Assembly: GCA_043781315.1 (NCBI GenBank)
Contig: JAYWBR010000140.1
Location: 1 to 6,358, forward strand
DNA length: 6,358 nt
DNA from: CAIQOK01 sp043781315
Lineage (GTDB): Bacteria > Verrucomicrobiota > Verrucomicrobiia > Limisphaerales > CAIQOK01
Direction: 5' to 3'
Positions 1-6,358 of the stretch are shown here, piece after piece. The notes under the pieces were generated by a model that saw only the letters and a program-made list of their open reading frames with translations, made no database searches and had not been told where the DNA came from. The position numbers and the translations under genes were made by a program. Positions within the stretch are counted from its first letter, which is position 1, and every line of letters begins with the position of its first letter.

Positions 1-912
1 AACCACGCGCGGGATTATTTCACCGACCGCATCTGGCGGCACGATCCCACGCCGAATTCGGAAGGCCAGATTTATGATGGCTACACACTTTTTCCCAAAA
101 ATGAAAACGGCAAACACGGACAGTTCCTTCCGGACTCAATGGCCACCTGGGCGATCAATTTTGTGCGCAGCAACAAACCGGAGGCGCTCAATCATTACCG
201 CCCGTTTTTTCTCTGCCTGTCGTATCCCATTCCGCATGTGTCCGTCAACGCCGCGCCGCCTGGCACCTCGGCCTATGCCGACTCCCCGTGGCCGCCGCTG
301 GAACGCATCCGCGCGACACTCATTTCCCGCATGGACGACGGTATTGGACAGTTGCTCGCCAAACTCGACGAACTCAAAATCAATACGAACACCGTGATCA
401 TTTTTGCGAGTGTGGGCGGGCCGGAAAAAGACAAGGCCGTCGCGCCGGAATTCTTCCGCAGCACCGGATCGTTTCGCGGTCAGCAAGGCAGTTTGAACGA
501 AGGCGGTCTGCGCGTGCCGCTGGTGGTTCGCTGGCCGGCGCAGATCAAAGGCGGCGGCGTCAGCGATCTGCTGTGCGCGGGCTGGGATTTGTTTCCGACC
601 GCCGCCGAGATCGCCTTCACCACACCGCCGGAAAAACTGGACGGCTGGTCGTTGCTGCCCACGCTGCTCGGCCAGGCGCAGACGAACCGGCACGAATCCG
701 TCTATTGGGAAACTGCGGACGGCGGATTCCAGCAGGCGGTGCGACTGGGTGAATGGAAGGCCATCCGCCAGCCCACCAACGCGGTGCCGGAACTTTACAA
801 TCTCAAGACAGATCCGGCAGAAAAAGAAAACCTCGCCACGAAAAATCCCGACGTGCTGGCCAAGGTGAAAAAGTTTTTCAAACCCGTGCGCAAGGAAGGC
901 GAGCAGCCTTAG
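1..912 (+). CDS. Sulfatase-family protein, C-terminal part (5' end outside window), probably catalytically impaired
   Basis: The reading frame is open from base 1 and ends at TAG 910-912, giving 303 residues of the C-terminal two thirds of an arylsulfatase-type protein. Family landmarks are visible in order: PFFLCLSYPIPHV (residues 68-80, His79 matching the conserved substrate-binding His), the helix ERIRATLISRMDDGIGQLL (101-119), a strand ending VIIFAS (132-137), FRGQQGSLNEGGLRVP (158-173), WDLFPTAAEIA (195-205), DGWSLLPTLLG (214-224), and the C-terminal GGFQQAVRLGEWKAIR and ELYNLKTDPAEKENL blocks. Typical members hydrolyse sulfate esters of polysaccharides or glycans outside the cytoplasm, using Ca2+ and a formylglycine made from a Cys or Ser. 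That N-terminal active-site motif and any signal peptide lie upstream of the window. The usual SDNG motif reads SVGG here (residues 137-140), so the metal-binding Asp and Asn are replaced by Val138 and Gly139. The usual Lys of the GKG-type motif is Gln162. The fold assignment is secure, but sulfatase activity is doubtful. Confidence 0.9.
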   Translation, partial: NHARDYFTDRIWRHDPTPNSEGQIYDGYTLFPKNENGKHGQFLPDSMATWAINFVRSNKPEALNHYRPFFLCLSYPIPHVSVNAAPPGTSAYADSPWPPLERIRATLISRMDDGIGQLLAKLDELKINTNTVIIFASVGGPEKDKAVAPEFFRSTGSFRGQQGSLNEGGLRVPLVVRWPAQIKGGGVSDLLCAGWDLFPTAAEIAFTTPPEKLDGWSLLPTLLGQAQTNRHESVYWETADGGFQQAVRLGEWKAIRQPTNAVPELYNLKTDPAEKENLATKNPDVLAKVKKFFKPVRKEGEQP

Positions 913-936
913 TCCGGGCCATGACGAAGTTTTTTT
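908..936 (+). terminator. Possible rho-independent terminator overlapping the sulfatase stop codon
   Basis: Bases 908-914 (CTTAGTC) can pair with 923-929 (GACGAAG), forming six pairs with one A-G mismatch around an 8-base loop. The stem is followed at once by seven T residues (930-936). The left arm includes the TAG stop codon of the sulfatase gene. The stem is short and contains a mismatch, so its strength is uncertain. Its position directly after a gene end and the uninterrupted T run support the call. Confidence 0.4.
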
Positions 937-942
937 GAAGGG

Positions 943-1043
943 AAACATTCAACATTCAACATTCAACGCCGAACATTCAACGCCAACTGCGACGGTGTGC
1001 GGGTGGTTGAGTGTTGGAGGTTGGGCGTTGAATGTTGAATGTT
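943..1043. repeat. Period-7 palindromic repeat array (CATTCAA / TTGAATG)
   Basis: The left side carries CATTCAA units at 946, 953 and 960, a variant CGCCGAA at 967, and CATTCAA at 974, in strict 7-base steps. The right side carries TTGAGTG (1007), TTGGAGG (1014), TTGGGCG (1021), TTGAATG (1028) and TTGAATG (1035), again in 7-base steps and in inverted orientation. Bases 951-970 and 1024-1043 are perfect 20-base inverted repeats. The inner units can extend the stem imperfectly. The right arm ends 24 bases before the transporter start codon and is followed by TTCTTCC, not a long T run. I recall similar GTTGAAT-type heptamer clusters from intergenic regions of Verrucomicrobiota, but that comes from memory. 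No protein-coding role is supported. Confidence 0.85.
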
Positions 1044-1067
1044 TTCTTCCGTTTGGCCGATTGACCC

Positions 1068-2405
1068 ATGCCTGCGCCTGACCATTCTCCCACCGACAAC
1101 GACGCCTACGCGGTGTTGCGCAACCGCGACTTCCGCTTCTACATCTCGGGCCGGCTCGTGGCCGTGCTCGGCTCGCAGATGCTCTCCGTGGCCGTGGGCT
1201 GGGAGATTTACGAACGCACGCACTCGGCGCTCAAGCTCGGCTATGTCGGTCTCTCGGAAATGCTCGCCATGCTGCTGTTCACGCTGCCGGCGGGCCATGT
1301 GGCGGACAACTTCAACCGCAAGGGCATCATCAAGACCGTGCTGGTCATCAGCGCGGTGGCGAGTCTGGGGCTGGCGCTGATTTCGTGGCTGGAAGCGCCG
1401 GTGTTCTGGATTTACGCCTGCCTGTTTGTGTACGCGGCGGCGCGGACTTTTCTGTGGCCGGCGAGCGCGGCGTTTGTGACCAGCCTCGTCCCGCGCAAGA
1501 TTTTTTCGCGCGCCGTGATGTGGAACAGCGGCATGTTCCAGCTCGCCTCGGTCGTCGGCCCGGCGCTGGGCGGCGTGCTGATCGCGGCGATGCACGGGCG
1601 GCTCGCGCATCCGGCGGCGGTCATTTACGGGATCAACACGCTTACGGCCTTGAGCTGTTTTTTATTCGTCAGCCTGGTGCGGGCGCAGCATGTCGTGGCG
1701 CAGCGCGAACCCATGACGCTGGGCAGTCTCATTGCCGGCTTCAGGTTTGTGTTCAGCAACCGCATCATCCTCGGCACGATCACGCTCGACATGTTCGCGG
1801 TTTTTCTCGGCGGGGCGACCGCGCTGCTGCCGGTGTATGCCAAGGACATTTTGCGTTCCGGCCCGTCGGGTTTGGGAATTCTCCAGGCGGCGCTGCCCGT
1901 CGGCGCGGTGTTTTGTTCGCTGATTCTGGCGCACCGTCCGCCGCTGCAAAAAGCCGGCCACGCGCTGCTGTGGGCGGTGGTCGCCTTCGGGGTGGCGACC
2001 ATCTTGTTCGGCCTGTTGAACGCGCCGGCGTTGAGCGGCTGGCTGCCGGTGGCGGTGCCGGGCGCAGTCTGGTTCTGGCTGGCGTTTGCGATGCTGTTCA
2101 CCTGCGGCGCGGTGGACAACATCAGCGTGATCGTGCGGCAGACGTTGGTGCAGATTCTCACACCCGATGAAAAGCGCGGCCGGGTCTCGGCGGTGAACAG
2201 CCTGTTCATCGGCACGTCCAACGAGTTTGGCGGATTCGAGTCCGGCGTGGTGGCGCACTGGTTCGGGCCGATGATGGGCAACACCATCGCGACCGGCGCG
2301 ATTGTTTCCGTGGTGTCGGGCGGCGTGGGGACGATCCTCGTAGTGATTGCCGTGGCCTTGATCTGGCCGGAGATCCGAAAATACGGAAGGCTGGACGCGC
2401 ATTAA
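1068..2405 (+). CDS. Major facilitator superfamily transporter, EntS-like (MFS_3-type)
   Basis: This complete gene encodes 445 residues, a usual length for a 12-helix MFS permease of the inner membrane. The N-terminus has the family block LRNRDFRFYISGRLVAVLG (residues 17-35). Hydrophobic segments lie near residues 28-47, 57-75, 88-107, 112-136, 151-174 and 184-204, then 233-256, 266-288, 298-319, 326-348, 372-398 and 403-433. The motif-A-like loop GHVADNFNRK (76-85) lies between helices 2 and 3. The loop VRQTLVQILTPDEKRGRVSAVNSLFIGTSNEFGGFESG, split across residues 356-393, is typical of the enterobactin-exporter-like branch. Family members export siderophores, drugs or other small molecules by proton antiport, but the substrate cannot be read from this sequence. 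The ATG at 1068 is the first possible start because an in-frame TGA lies at 1062-1064. No convincing Shine-Dalgarno sequence precedes it. The 68-base gap to ppk1 allows cotranscription. Confidence 0.9.
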   Translation: MPAPDHSPTDNDAYAVLRNRDFRFYISGRLVAVLGSQMLSVAVGWEIYERTHSALKLGYVGLSEMLAMLLFTLPAGHVADNFNRKGIIKTVLVISAVASLGLALISWLEAPVFWIYACLFVYAAARTFLWPASAAFVTSLVPRKIFSRAVMWNSGMFQLASVVGPALGGVLIAAMHGRLAHPAAVIYGINTLTALSCFLFVSLVRAQHVVAQREPMTLGSLIAGFRFVFSNRIILGTITLDMFAVFLGGATALLPVYAKDILRSGPSGLGILQAALPVGAVFCSLILAHRPPLQKAGHALLWAVVAFGVATILFGLLNAPALSGWLPVAVPGAVWFWLAFAMLFTCGAVDNISVIVRQTLVQILTPDEKRGRVSAVNSLFIGTSNEFGGFESGVVAHWFGPMMGNTIATGAIVSVVSGGVGTILVVIAVALIWPEIRKYGRLDAH

Positions 2406-2428
2406 CCCGGCGTCCTGCTCGACAAGCC

Positions 2429-2446
2429 CCGTCACCTAATCGTAAC
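2429..2446 (+). promoter_or_regulatory. Weak Pho-box-like direct repeat upstream of ppk1
   Basis: CCGTCAC (2429-2435) and TCGTAAC (2440-2446) share four of seven bases and are spaced one helical turn (11 bases) apart, as in a PhoB box (CTGTCAT, four bases, CTGTCAT). The first half matches that consensus at five of seven positions and the second at only three. The site is 27 bases upstream of the ppk1 ATG. Phosphate-starvation control of ppk is known in other bacteria. The match is weak and could be chance. Confidence 0.15.
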
Positions 2447-2473
2447 TTTGCCGGATGTGATGGCGGCCGCAAC

Positions 2474-4651
2474 ATGCCGCGCTGTTTCACCCATTTTGTG
2501 ACGAACCCTATTTTCAAACCGGAACATTTCCTCAACCGCGAGTTGAGCTGGCTGGAATTCAACCAGCGCGTCCTCGACGAGGCGCTAGATACGACGAATC
2601 CCTTGCTCGAACGCCTGAAATTCTTCTGCATCGGCGGCTCGAACCTCGACGAGTTTTTCGAGGTGCGCGTCGCCGGCCTCAAGCAGCAGATCGAAAGCGA
2701 CGCGACCGAGCGCACGGTGGACGGCCGCACGCCCGCCGAGATTTTCCAGGCCGTGACCAAGCGCATCCGCCGCATGGTGGTCTGCCAGTACGGCTGCTGG
2801 CAGAACGAACTCAAACCGGCGCTTGCCCAGAACGGCATCCGCCTCCTGAACCTTGCCGACCTAGAGCAGCCGGACTTGGACTGGCTGGAAAATTTTTACC
2901 GCACGCAACTGCGCCCCGTGCTCACGCCGCTGGCGATTGATCCCACGCATCCCTTTCCCCAACTGCTCAACAAATCGCTGAACCTGATCATCAAGCTGGA
3001 GCTGACCAAGGATGGCGAGACGTTGAAACACATGGCGGTGGTGCAGATTCCCCGCAACCATCAGCGGCTCGTCAAGCTGCCGCGCACCGACGCGCGGCGC
3101 GACTACGTGTTTCTGGGCCGGCTGATCGGCCGGCATCTGGCGGATTTATTTCCCGGCACGAAGATTCTCGGCTACTGGCATTTTCGCATCACGCGGAACA
3201 GCGAGCTGTACATTGACGAGGAGGAAGCCAGCAACCTGCTTAAGGCGGTCGAGCGCGAACTGCACAACCGCCGCAAGGGCGACGCGGTGCGGTTGGAGAT
3301 TGACCATGATTGCCCGGAGCCGATCCGCGAGGCGCTGTTGAAAACGTTCAAGCTGACCGAGGACGACTTGTATTTGATTGATGGCCCGCTGCATCCCGCG
3401 CGGCTGATGGTGCTGGCCGAGGGCGATCATCTGCCCGAACTCCGCGATGCGCCGTTTGTCGCGCCGGTGGCCAAAGCGTTGCGCGAGCAGAAGGAAATTT
3501 TCTCCGCCATCCGCGAGCGCGACATTTTGCTGCATCATCCGTATGAAAATTTTTCCAGCGTGGTGGATTTTCTCCAGCAGGCGGCGAACGATCCGAACGT
3601 GCTGGCGATCAAGCAGACGCTCTATCGCACCGGCGGCGACACGCGCATCGTCGGCGCACTGATGCAGGCGGTCAACAACGGCAAGCAGGTGACGGCGGTG
3701 GTCGAGCTGCGCGCGCGTTTCGACGAGGCCAACAACATCGAGTGGGCGCGCAAGCTGGAGGAGGAGGGCGTGCATGTGGTCTATGGGCTGGTCGGCTATA
3801 AAATCCATGCGAAGGTCGCGCTCGTCGTCCGCGCCGAGGCCGGGCAAATCCGGCGCTATGTGCATCTGGGCACGGGCAATTACAACCCGTCCACCGCGAA
3901 GCTCTACACGGATTTGAGCCTGCTGACCTGCCGCCCGGAAATCGGCGAGGACGCGACGAACCTGTTCAATCTGCTGACAGGCATCTGCCAGTTTCAAGGA
4001 ATGCAAAAGCTCGTCGTCGCGCCGTTTGATCTGCACGCGCGAATGCTGCGGAGCATTCAGCGGGAGGCGGAGAACGCGGCGCGGGGACTGCCGGCGCGGA
4101 TCATCGCCAAGATGAATTCGCTGGTGGAGCCGGAACTGATCGAGGCGCTCTACCGCGCGTCGCAGGCCGGGGTGAAGATTGATCTGGTCGTGCGCGGCAT
4201 CTGCTGTCTGCGGCCCGGCGTGAAGGGCGTGAGCGAAAACATCACCGTGCGCAGCATCGTGGACCGGTTTCTGGAACACAGCCGCATCTACTATTTTGAA
4301 AACGCCTGCCAGCCGGAAGTGTTTCTCGGCAGCGCGGACTGGATGCCGCGCAATTTATTCCGCCGCATCGAAGTGGTGTTTCCGGTCGAGGATGGCAATC
4401 TGCGCGAGCGCCTCATCCGGGACGTGCTTGGCGTCAGCCTGGGGGACAACGTGAAGGCGCGGTTTCTGCACGCGGACGGTTCGTATCACAAGGCGGCGTT
4501 GCCGAACGGTGCGAAACCGCAGCGCAGCCAGCGGGATTTCATCAGCCTGGCTGAGGTCGGCGAACGGCGGACGGTGGCGTCCAAACGGAACGGCGCGAAA
4601 TATCCGGCCGTGCGAGTTACGGAATCGCCGTTTGCCCCGCGCAAGAAGTAG
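2474..4651 (+). CDS. ppk1: Polyphosphate kinase 1
   Basis: The 725-residue product is a full-length PPK1, a usual length for this family. It reversibly transfers the gamma phosphate of ATP to inorganic polyphosphate through a phosphohistidine. The N-terminal domain begins at FLNRELSWLEFNQRVLDEA (residues 19-37), with the nucleotide-site SNLDEFFEVRVAGLKQQ (56-72, Asn57). A middle domain runs to about residue 310. Two phospholipase-D-like domains follow. The first has YRTGGDTRI (Arg385), ELRARFDE (Arg415) and GYKIHAK (His445, matching the phosphorylated His435 of E. coli PPK), then HLGTGNYN (464-471). The second has VRGICCLRPG (573-582) and FLEHSRIYYFEN (599-610, His602 matching E. coli His592). 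All expected catalytic residues are present. Beyond about residue 675 there is a basic tail with many Lys and Arg that I would not expect to be conserved. The ATG at 2474 puts 18 residues before the FLNREL block. No earlier in-frame ATG or GTG was seen after base 2432. The ribosome site is weak (GGCGG at 2462-2466). Confidence 0.97.
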   Translation: MPRCFTHFVTNPIFKPEHFLNRELSWLEFNQRVLDEALDTTNPLLERLKFFCIGGSNLDEFFEVRVAGLKQQIESDATERTVDGRTPAEIFQAVTKRIRRMVVCQYGCWQNELKPALAQNGIRLLNLADLEQPDLDWLENFYRTQLRPVLTPLAIDPTHPFPQLLNKSLNLIIKLELTKDGETLKHMAVVQIPRNHQRLVKLPRTDARRDYVFLGRLIGRHLADLFPGTKILGYWHFRITRNSELYIDEEEASNLLKAVERELHNRRKGDAVRLEIDHDCPEPIREALLKTFKLTEDDLYLIDGPLHPARLMVLAEGDHLPELRDAPFVAPVAKALREQKEIFSAIRERDILLHHPYENFSSVVDFLQQAANDPNVLAIKQTLYRTGGDTRIVGALMQAVNNGKQVTAVVELRARFDEANNIEWARKLEEEGVHVVYGLVGYKIHAKVALVVRAEAGQIRRYVHLGTGNYNPSTAKLYTDLSLLTCRPEIGEDATNLFNLLTGICQFQGMQKLVVAPFDLHARMLRSIQREAENAARGLPARIIAKMNSLVEPELIEALYRASQAGVKIDLVVRGICCLRPGVKGVSENITVRSIVDRFLEHSRIYYFENACQPEVFLGSADWMPRNLFRRIEVVFPVEDGNLRERLIRDVLGVSLGDNVKARFLHADGSYHKAALPNGAKPQRSQRDFISLAEVGERRTVASKRNGAKYPAVRVTESPFAPRKK

Positions 4652-4692
4652 GCGATGCGCGCGGATGGTCGGCCGCAGCATTGGCCTCGCAT

Positions 4693-4800
4693 GGCTGACG
4701 CATACGGAAAAAAGACCGTATGCACTGAGGGTTTTTCTCCCTCTCCTCCCCCGAGGGAGGAGAGGGGGTTTGCCACTCAAAGTCCGGGTATGCGTCAGCC
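4693..4800. repeat. Palindromic intergenic element with nested hairpins
   Basis: The element is bounded by a perfect 13-base inverted repeat, GGCTGACGCATAC (4693-4705) and GTATGCGTCAGCC (4788-4800). Inside are two further hairpins. One pairs GCATACGG (4700-4707) with CCGTATGC (4716-4723) around an A-rich 8-base loop. The other pairs CCCTCTCCTCCC (4739-4750) with GGGAGGAGAGGG (4755-4766) around CCGA, extendable by a T-G pair and a C-G pair. The first hairpin and the outer stem share bases 4700-4705, so they cannot form together. Neither inner hairpin is followed immediately by a T run, so this is not a classical terminator, although it may mark the end of the ppk1 transcript. No transposase or start-worthy reading frame lies within it. 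It resembles a small non-autonomous or REP-like dispersed element, but copy number cannot be judged from one window. Confidence 0.75.
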
Positions 4801-4881
4801 CTGGTCGGCCTTGTCCCTGGTCTTGCCCTGCGGGGTTGGGACGTTGCACAATCCGACACAATGTTGAACCACGCCCGTAAC

Positions 4882-4895
4882 GCAGGTTCGTGATG
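4882..4895 (+). promoter_or_regulatory. Ribosome-binding site and start choice for glpD
   Basis: GCAGG (4882-4886) sits six bases before ATG 4893-4895 and is a partial Shine-Dalgarno match. A GTG at 4890-4892 directly precedes the ATG in the same frame, and an in-frame TAA lies at 4878-4880. The start must therefore be one of these two codons or a later one. The ATG has the better spacing. Confidence 0.4.
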
Positions 4896-6358
4896 CGCGC
4901 CCGAGAACAACGAGCGGCCGCGCTCACCCGCCTGGCAGATTCATTTTTTGATGTGCTGATCATCGGCGGCGGCATCGTTGGCGCCGGGATCGCCCGGGAT
5001 GCCGCGTTGCGCGGCTTGAAAACCGCCCTGGTCGAGCAGCACGACTTTGCCTTTGGCACCAGCAGCCGCTCCAGTCGTTTGCTCCACGGCGGATTGCGGT
5101 ATCTGGCGCAAGGCCGCCTCGGCCTCGTCCGCGAAGCCAGCGTGGAGAAGACCATTCTTCACCGGATCGCGCCGCACCTCTCCGCGCCGCTGCCGTTTCT
5201 TTTCCCCACGTACCGCTCCACCCCGGATTGGCGGCTCTGGCAGTTGAAGCTGGGGGTGAAAATTTATGACCTGCTCTGCGGGGGCCACAATCTCGGCCAG
5301 TCCACCTGGCTCGATCCGGCGGCGGTGATGCGAAAAGTTCCCGGCCTGAAATCCGACGACCTCAGTGGAGCGGTGCGTTACTTTGATGGCTTTACCAACG
5401 ACGCGCGGCTCGTGCTGGACACGCTGCGCTCAGCCGCGCGCGCCGGGGCGGTGCTGGTGAATTACTGCCGGTTCACGGAGGCGCAGCGAATGGCGGCGGA
5501 CCGGAGCGGTGGCGGAATTTGGCACTGTAAAGTCGAGGACATCTTGGTTGGAAAAGTCTCGCCAATTCGCGCCCGCACCGTCGTGAACGCCACCGGGCCG
5601 TGGGCCGACGGCCTGCCGCACAGCCGGGTGAAACTCCGCGTGACCAAGGGCGTTCATCTCGTGGTGGACCGGAGCCGGGTGCCGGTGCCGGAAACCGTCG
5701 TGATGACGGCGGGCAAACGCATTCTCTTCGCCATCCCGTGGGGCGAGCGCACCATCCTCGGCACGACCGACACGGACTATCAAGGTTCCGCCGACCGCGT
5801 GACGGCCGACCGGGCGGATGTTGATTACCTTTTGAAAATCACGAATCAATTTTTTCCGGACGCGGCGCTGACCGCGGCGGACGTCATCAGCACTTGGGCG
5901 GGCTTGCGGCCCTTGCTCGCCAACCCGAACGGGCAGCCCTCCGACCTTTCGCGTTCGCACGAAATCAAGAATCCCGAGCCTGGCTGGTGGGATGTCGCCG
6001 GCGGAAAACTCACCACGCATCGGCTGATGGCCGAGCAGGCGGTGAATCGAATTGTTAAATCGTTGAATCAAGACAACGAGTCACCGCTGTCATCGGCGGC
6101 GTGCCGTACGGCCGAGGAACCGCTGCTGCTTGCGGGCGAGGCGCAAACTTTCAGCGGCATTCTGCCGCCGGAATTCTGCCGGCGCGTGGTCGAGCATTGC
6201 TGCGCGCAGGAGTGGGTTGTGCACCTGGACGACGTCATGGTGCGGCGCACGGACTGGCAGCGGTACCATCGTGATGCCGGTGCCAAGGCGGAGCAGGTTG
6301 CCAGCTGGATGGCTGAACTGTTGGGTTGGACCGACGCGCAGCGTGCCGCCGAGTTGGC
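4893..6358 (+). CDS. glpD: FAD-dependent (aerobic-type) glycerol-3-phosphate dehydrogenase, 3' end outside window
   Basis: The frame stays open from ATG 4893 to the window end, giving 488 residues plus two bases, and no stop is reached. The enzyme oxidises sn-glycerol 3-phosphate to dihydroxyacetone phosphate at the inner membrane face and passes electrons through FAD to quinone. The N-terminal FAD-binding fold reads FDVLIIGGGIVGAGIARDAALRG (split across residues 19-41), followed by the dinucleotide-strand acid in ALVEQHDF. Then come GTSSRSSRLLHGGLRYLAQG (55-74), the NDARLVLDTLRSAARAGA block (169-186), VVNATGPWAD (230-239), PWGERTILGTTDTDY (282-296), STWAGLRPLL (333-342) and GGKLTTHR (370-377), whose Lys372 corresponds to a conserved active-site Lys. 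The C-terminal DAO_C-type region includes EWVVHLDDVMVRRT (440-453). Family members are usually a little over 500 residues, so only a short C-terminal piece should be missing. No glpK, glpF or glpR neighbour is visible. A 241-base gap with a palindromic element separates it from ppk1, suggesting its own promoter, though no convincing -35/-10 pair was found. Confidence 0.95.
   Translation, partial: MRAREQRAAALTRLADSFFDVLIIGGGIVGAGIARDAALRGLKTALVEQHDFAFGTSSRSSRLLHGGLRYLAQGRLGLVREASVEKTILHRIAPHLSAPLPFLFPTYRSTPDWRLWQLKLGVKIYDLLCGGHNLGQSTWLDPAAVMRKVPGLKSDDLSGAVRYFDGFTNDARLVLDTLRSAARAGAVLVNYCRFTEAQRMAADRSGGGIWHCKVEDILVGKVSPIRARTVVNATGPWADGLPHSRVKLRVTKGVHLVVDRSRVPVPETVVMTAGKRILFAIPWGERTILGTTDTDYQGSADRVTADRADVDYLLKITNQFFPDAALTAADVISTWAGLRPLLANPNGQPSDLSRSHEIKNPEPGWWDVAGGKLTTHRLMAEQAVNRIVKSLNQDNESPLSSAACRTAEEPLLLAGEAQTFSGILPPEFCRRVVEHCCAQEWVVHLDDVMVRRTDWQRYHRDAGAKAEQVASWMAELLGWTDAQRAAEL

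Noticed and set aside
136..948. Long minus-strand reading frame opposite the sulfatase fragment
   Set aside because: It has no recognisable domain, is rich in Arg, His and Gln as expected of an antisense frame in GC-rich coding DNA, and lies opposite a clear sulfatase.
3146..4279. 377-codon minus-strand reading frame opposite ppk1
   Set aside because: It is a shadow of the ppk1 codon pattern. The + strand product matches PPK1 along its full length with all catalytic residues.
4666..4810. TGGTCGGCC direct repeats (4666-4674 and 4802-4810) as a target-site duplication of the palindromic element
   Set aside because: The right copy almost touches the inverted repeat but the left copy is 18 bases away from it. 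This asymmetry does not fit a simple insertion duplication, and the motif is GC-rich enough to recur by chance.
4799..4822. CCCTGGTC repeated at 4799-4806 and 4815-4822 as an operator
   Set aside because: There are only two short copies 16 bases apart, with no symmetry and no promoter beside them.
4836..4875. Possible glpD promoter with TTGCAC at 4844-4849 as -35
   Set aside because: No acceptable -10 hexamer lies at 16 to 18 bases downstream, so the match was not strong enough to annotate.
4355..5155. Minus-strand reading frame spanning the end of ppk1, the intergenic element and the start of glpD
   Set aside because: It crosses two well supported genes and the palindromic element, and its translation looks like repeat and antisense sequence with no domain.
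5430..6071. Minus-strand reading frame inside glpD
   Set aside because: The + strand encodes conserved GlpD motifs through this stretch. The opposite frame shows no family features.

Overview
This is a GC-rich bacterial window. It carries four protein genes, all on the + strand, and two of them are cut by the window edges. In order they are: the 3' end of a sulfatase-family gene (1-912), a complete major facilitator transporter gene (1068-2405), a complete polyphosphate kinase gene ppk1 (2474-4651), and the 5' part of a FAD-dependent glycerol-3-phosphate dehydrogenase gene glpD (from 4893 to the window end). There are no RNA genes, CRISPR arrays or transposase genes. The sulfatase type, the GTTGAAT/ATTCAAC heptamer repeat and the overall protein style suggest a member of the Planctomycetota-Verrucomicrobiota group, most likely Verrucomicrobiota. 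That placement is an inference from recollection of such genomes, not a computed assignment.

The genes probably form at least two transcription units. A terminator-like hairpin with seven T residues overlaps the sulfatase stop codon, and a large period-7 palindromic repeat fills most of the 155-base gap before the transporter gene. The transporter and ppk1 are 68 bases apart and could be cotranscribed. A 241-base gap between ppk1 and glpD holds a 108-base palindromic element with 13-base perfect inverted termini and two hairpins nested inside it.

Functionally, ppk1 makes and breaks polyphosphate and glpD feeds glycerol-3-phosphate electrons into the membrane quinone pool. The transporter belongs to the EntS-like MFS branch, with unknown substrate. 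I see no pathway joining all four genes. They look like ordinary chromosomal housekeeping and accessory neighbours, not a dedicated system.

The most notable observations are two. The sulfatase fragment has lost three residues normally needed for metal and sulfate binding, so it is probably a pseudoenzyme. The two intergenic palindromes may be copies of dispersed non-coding elements.
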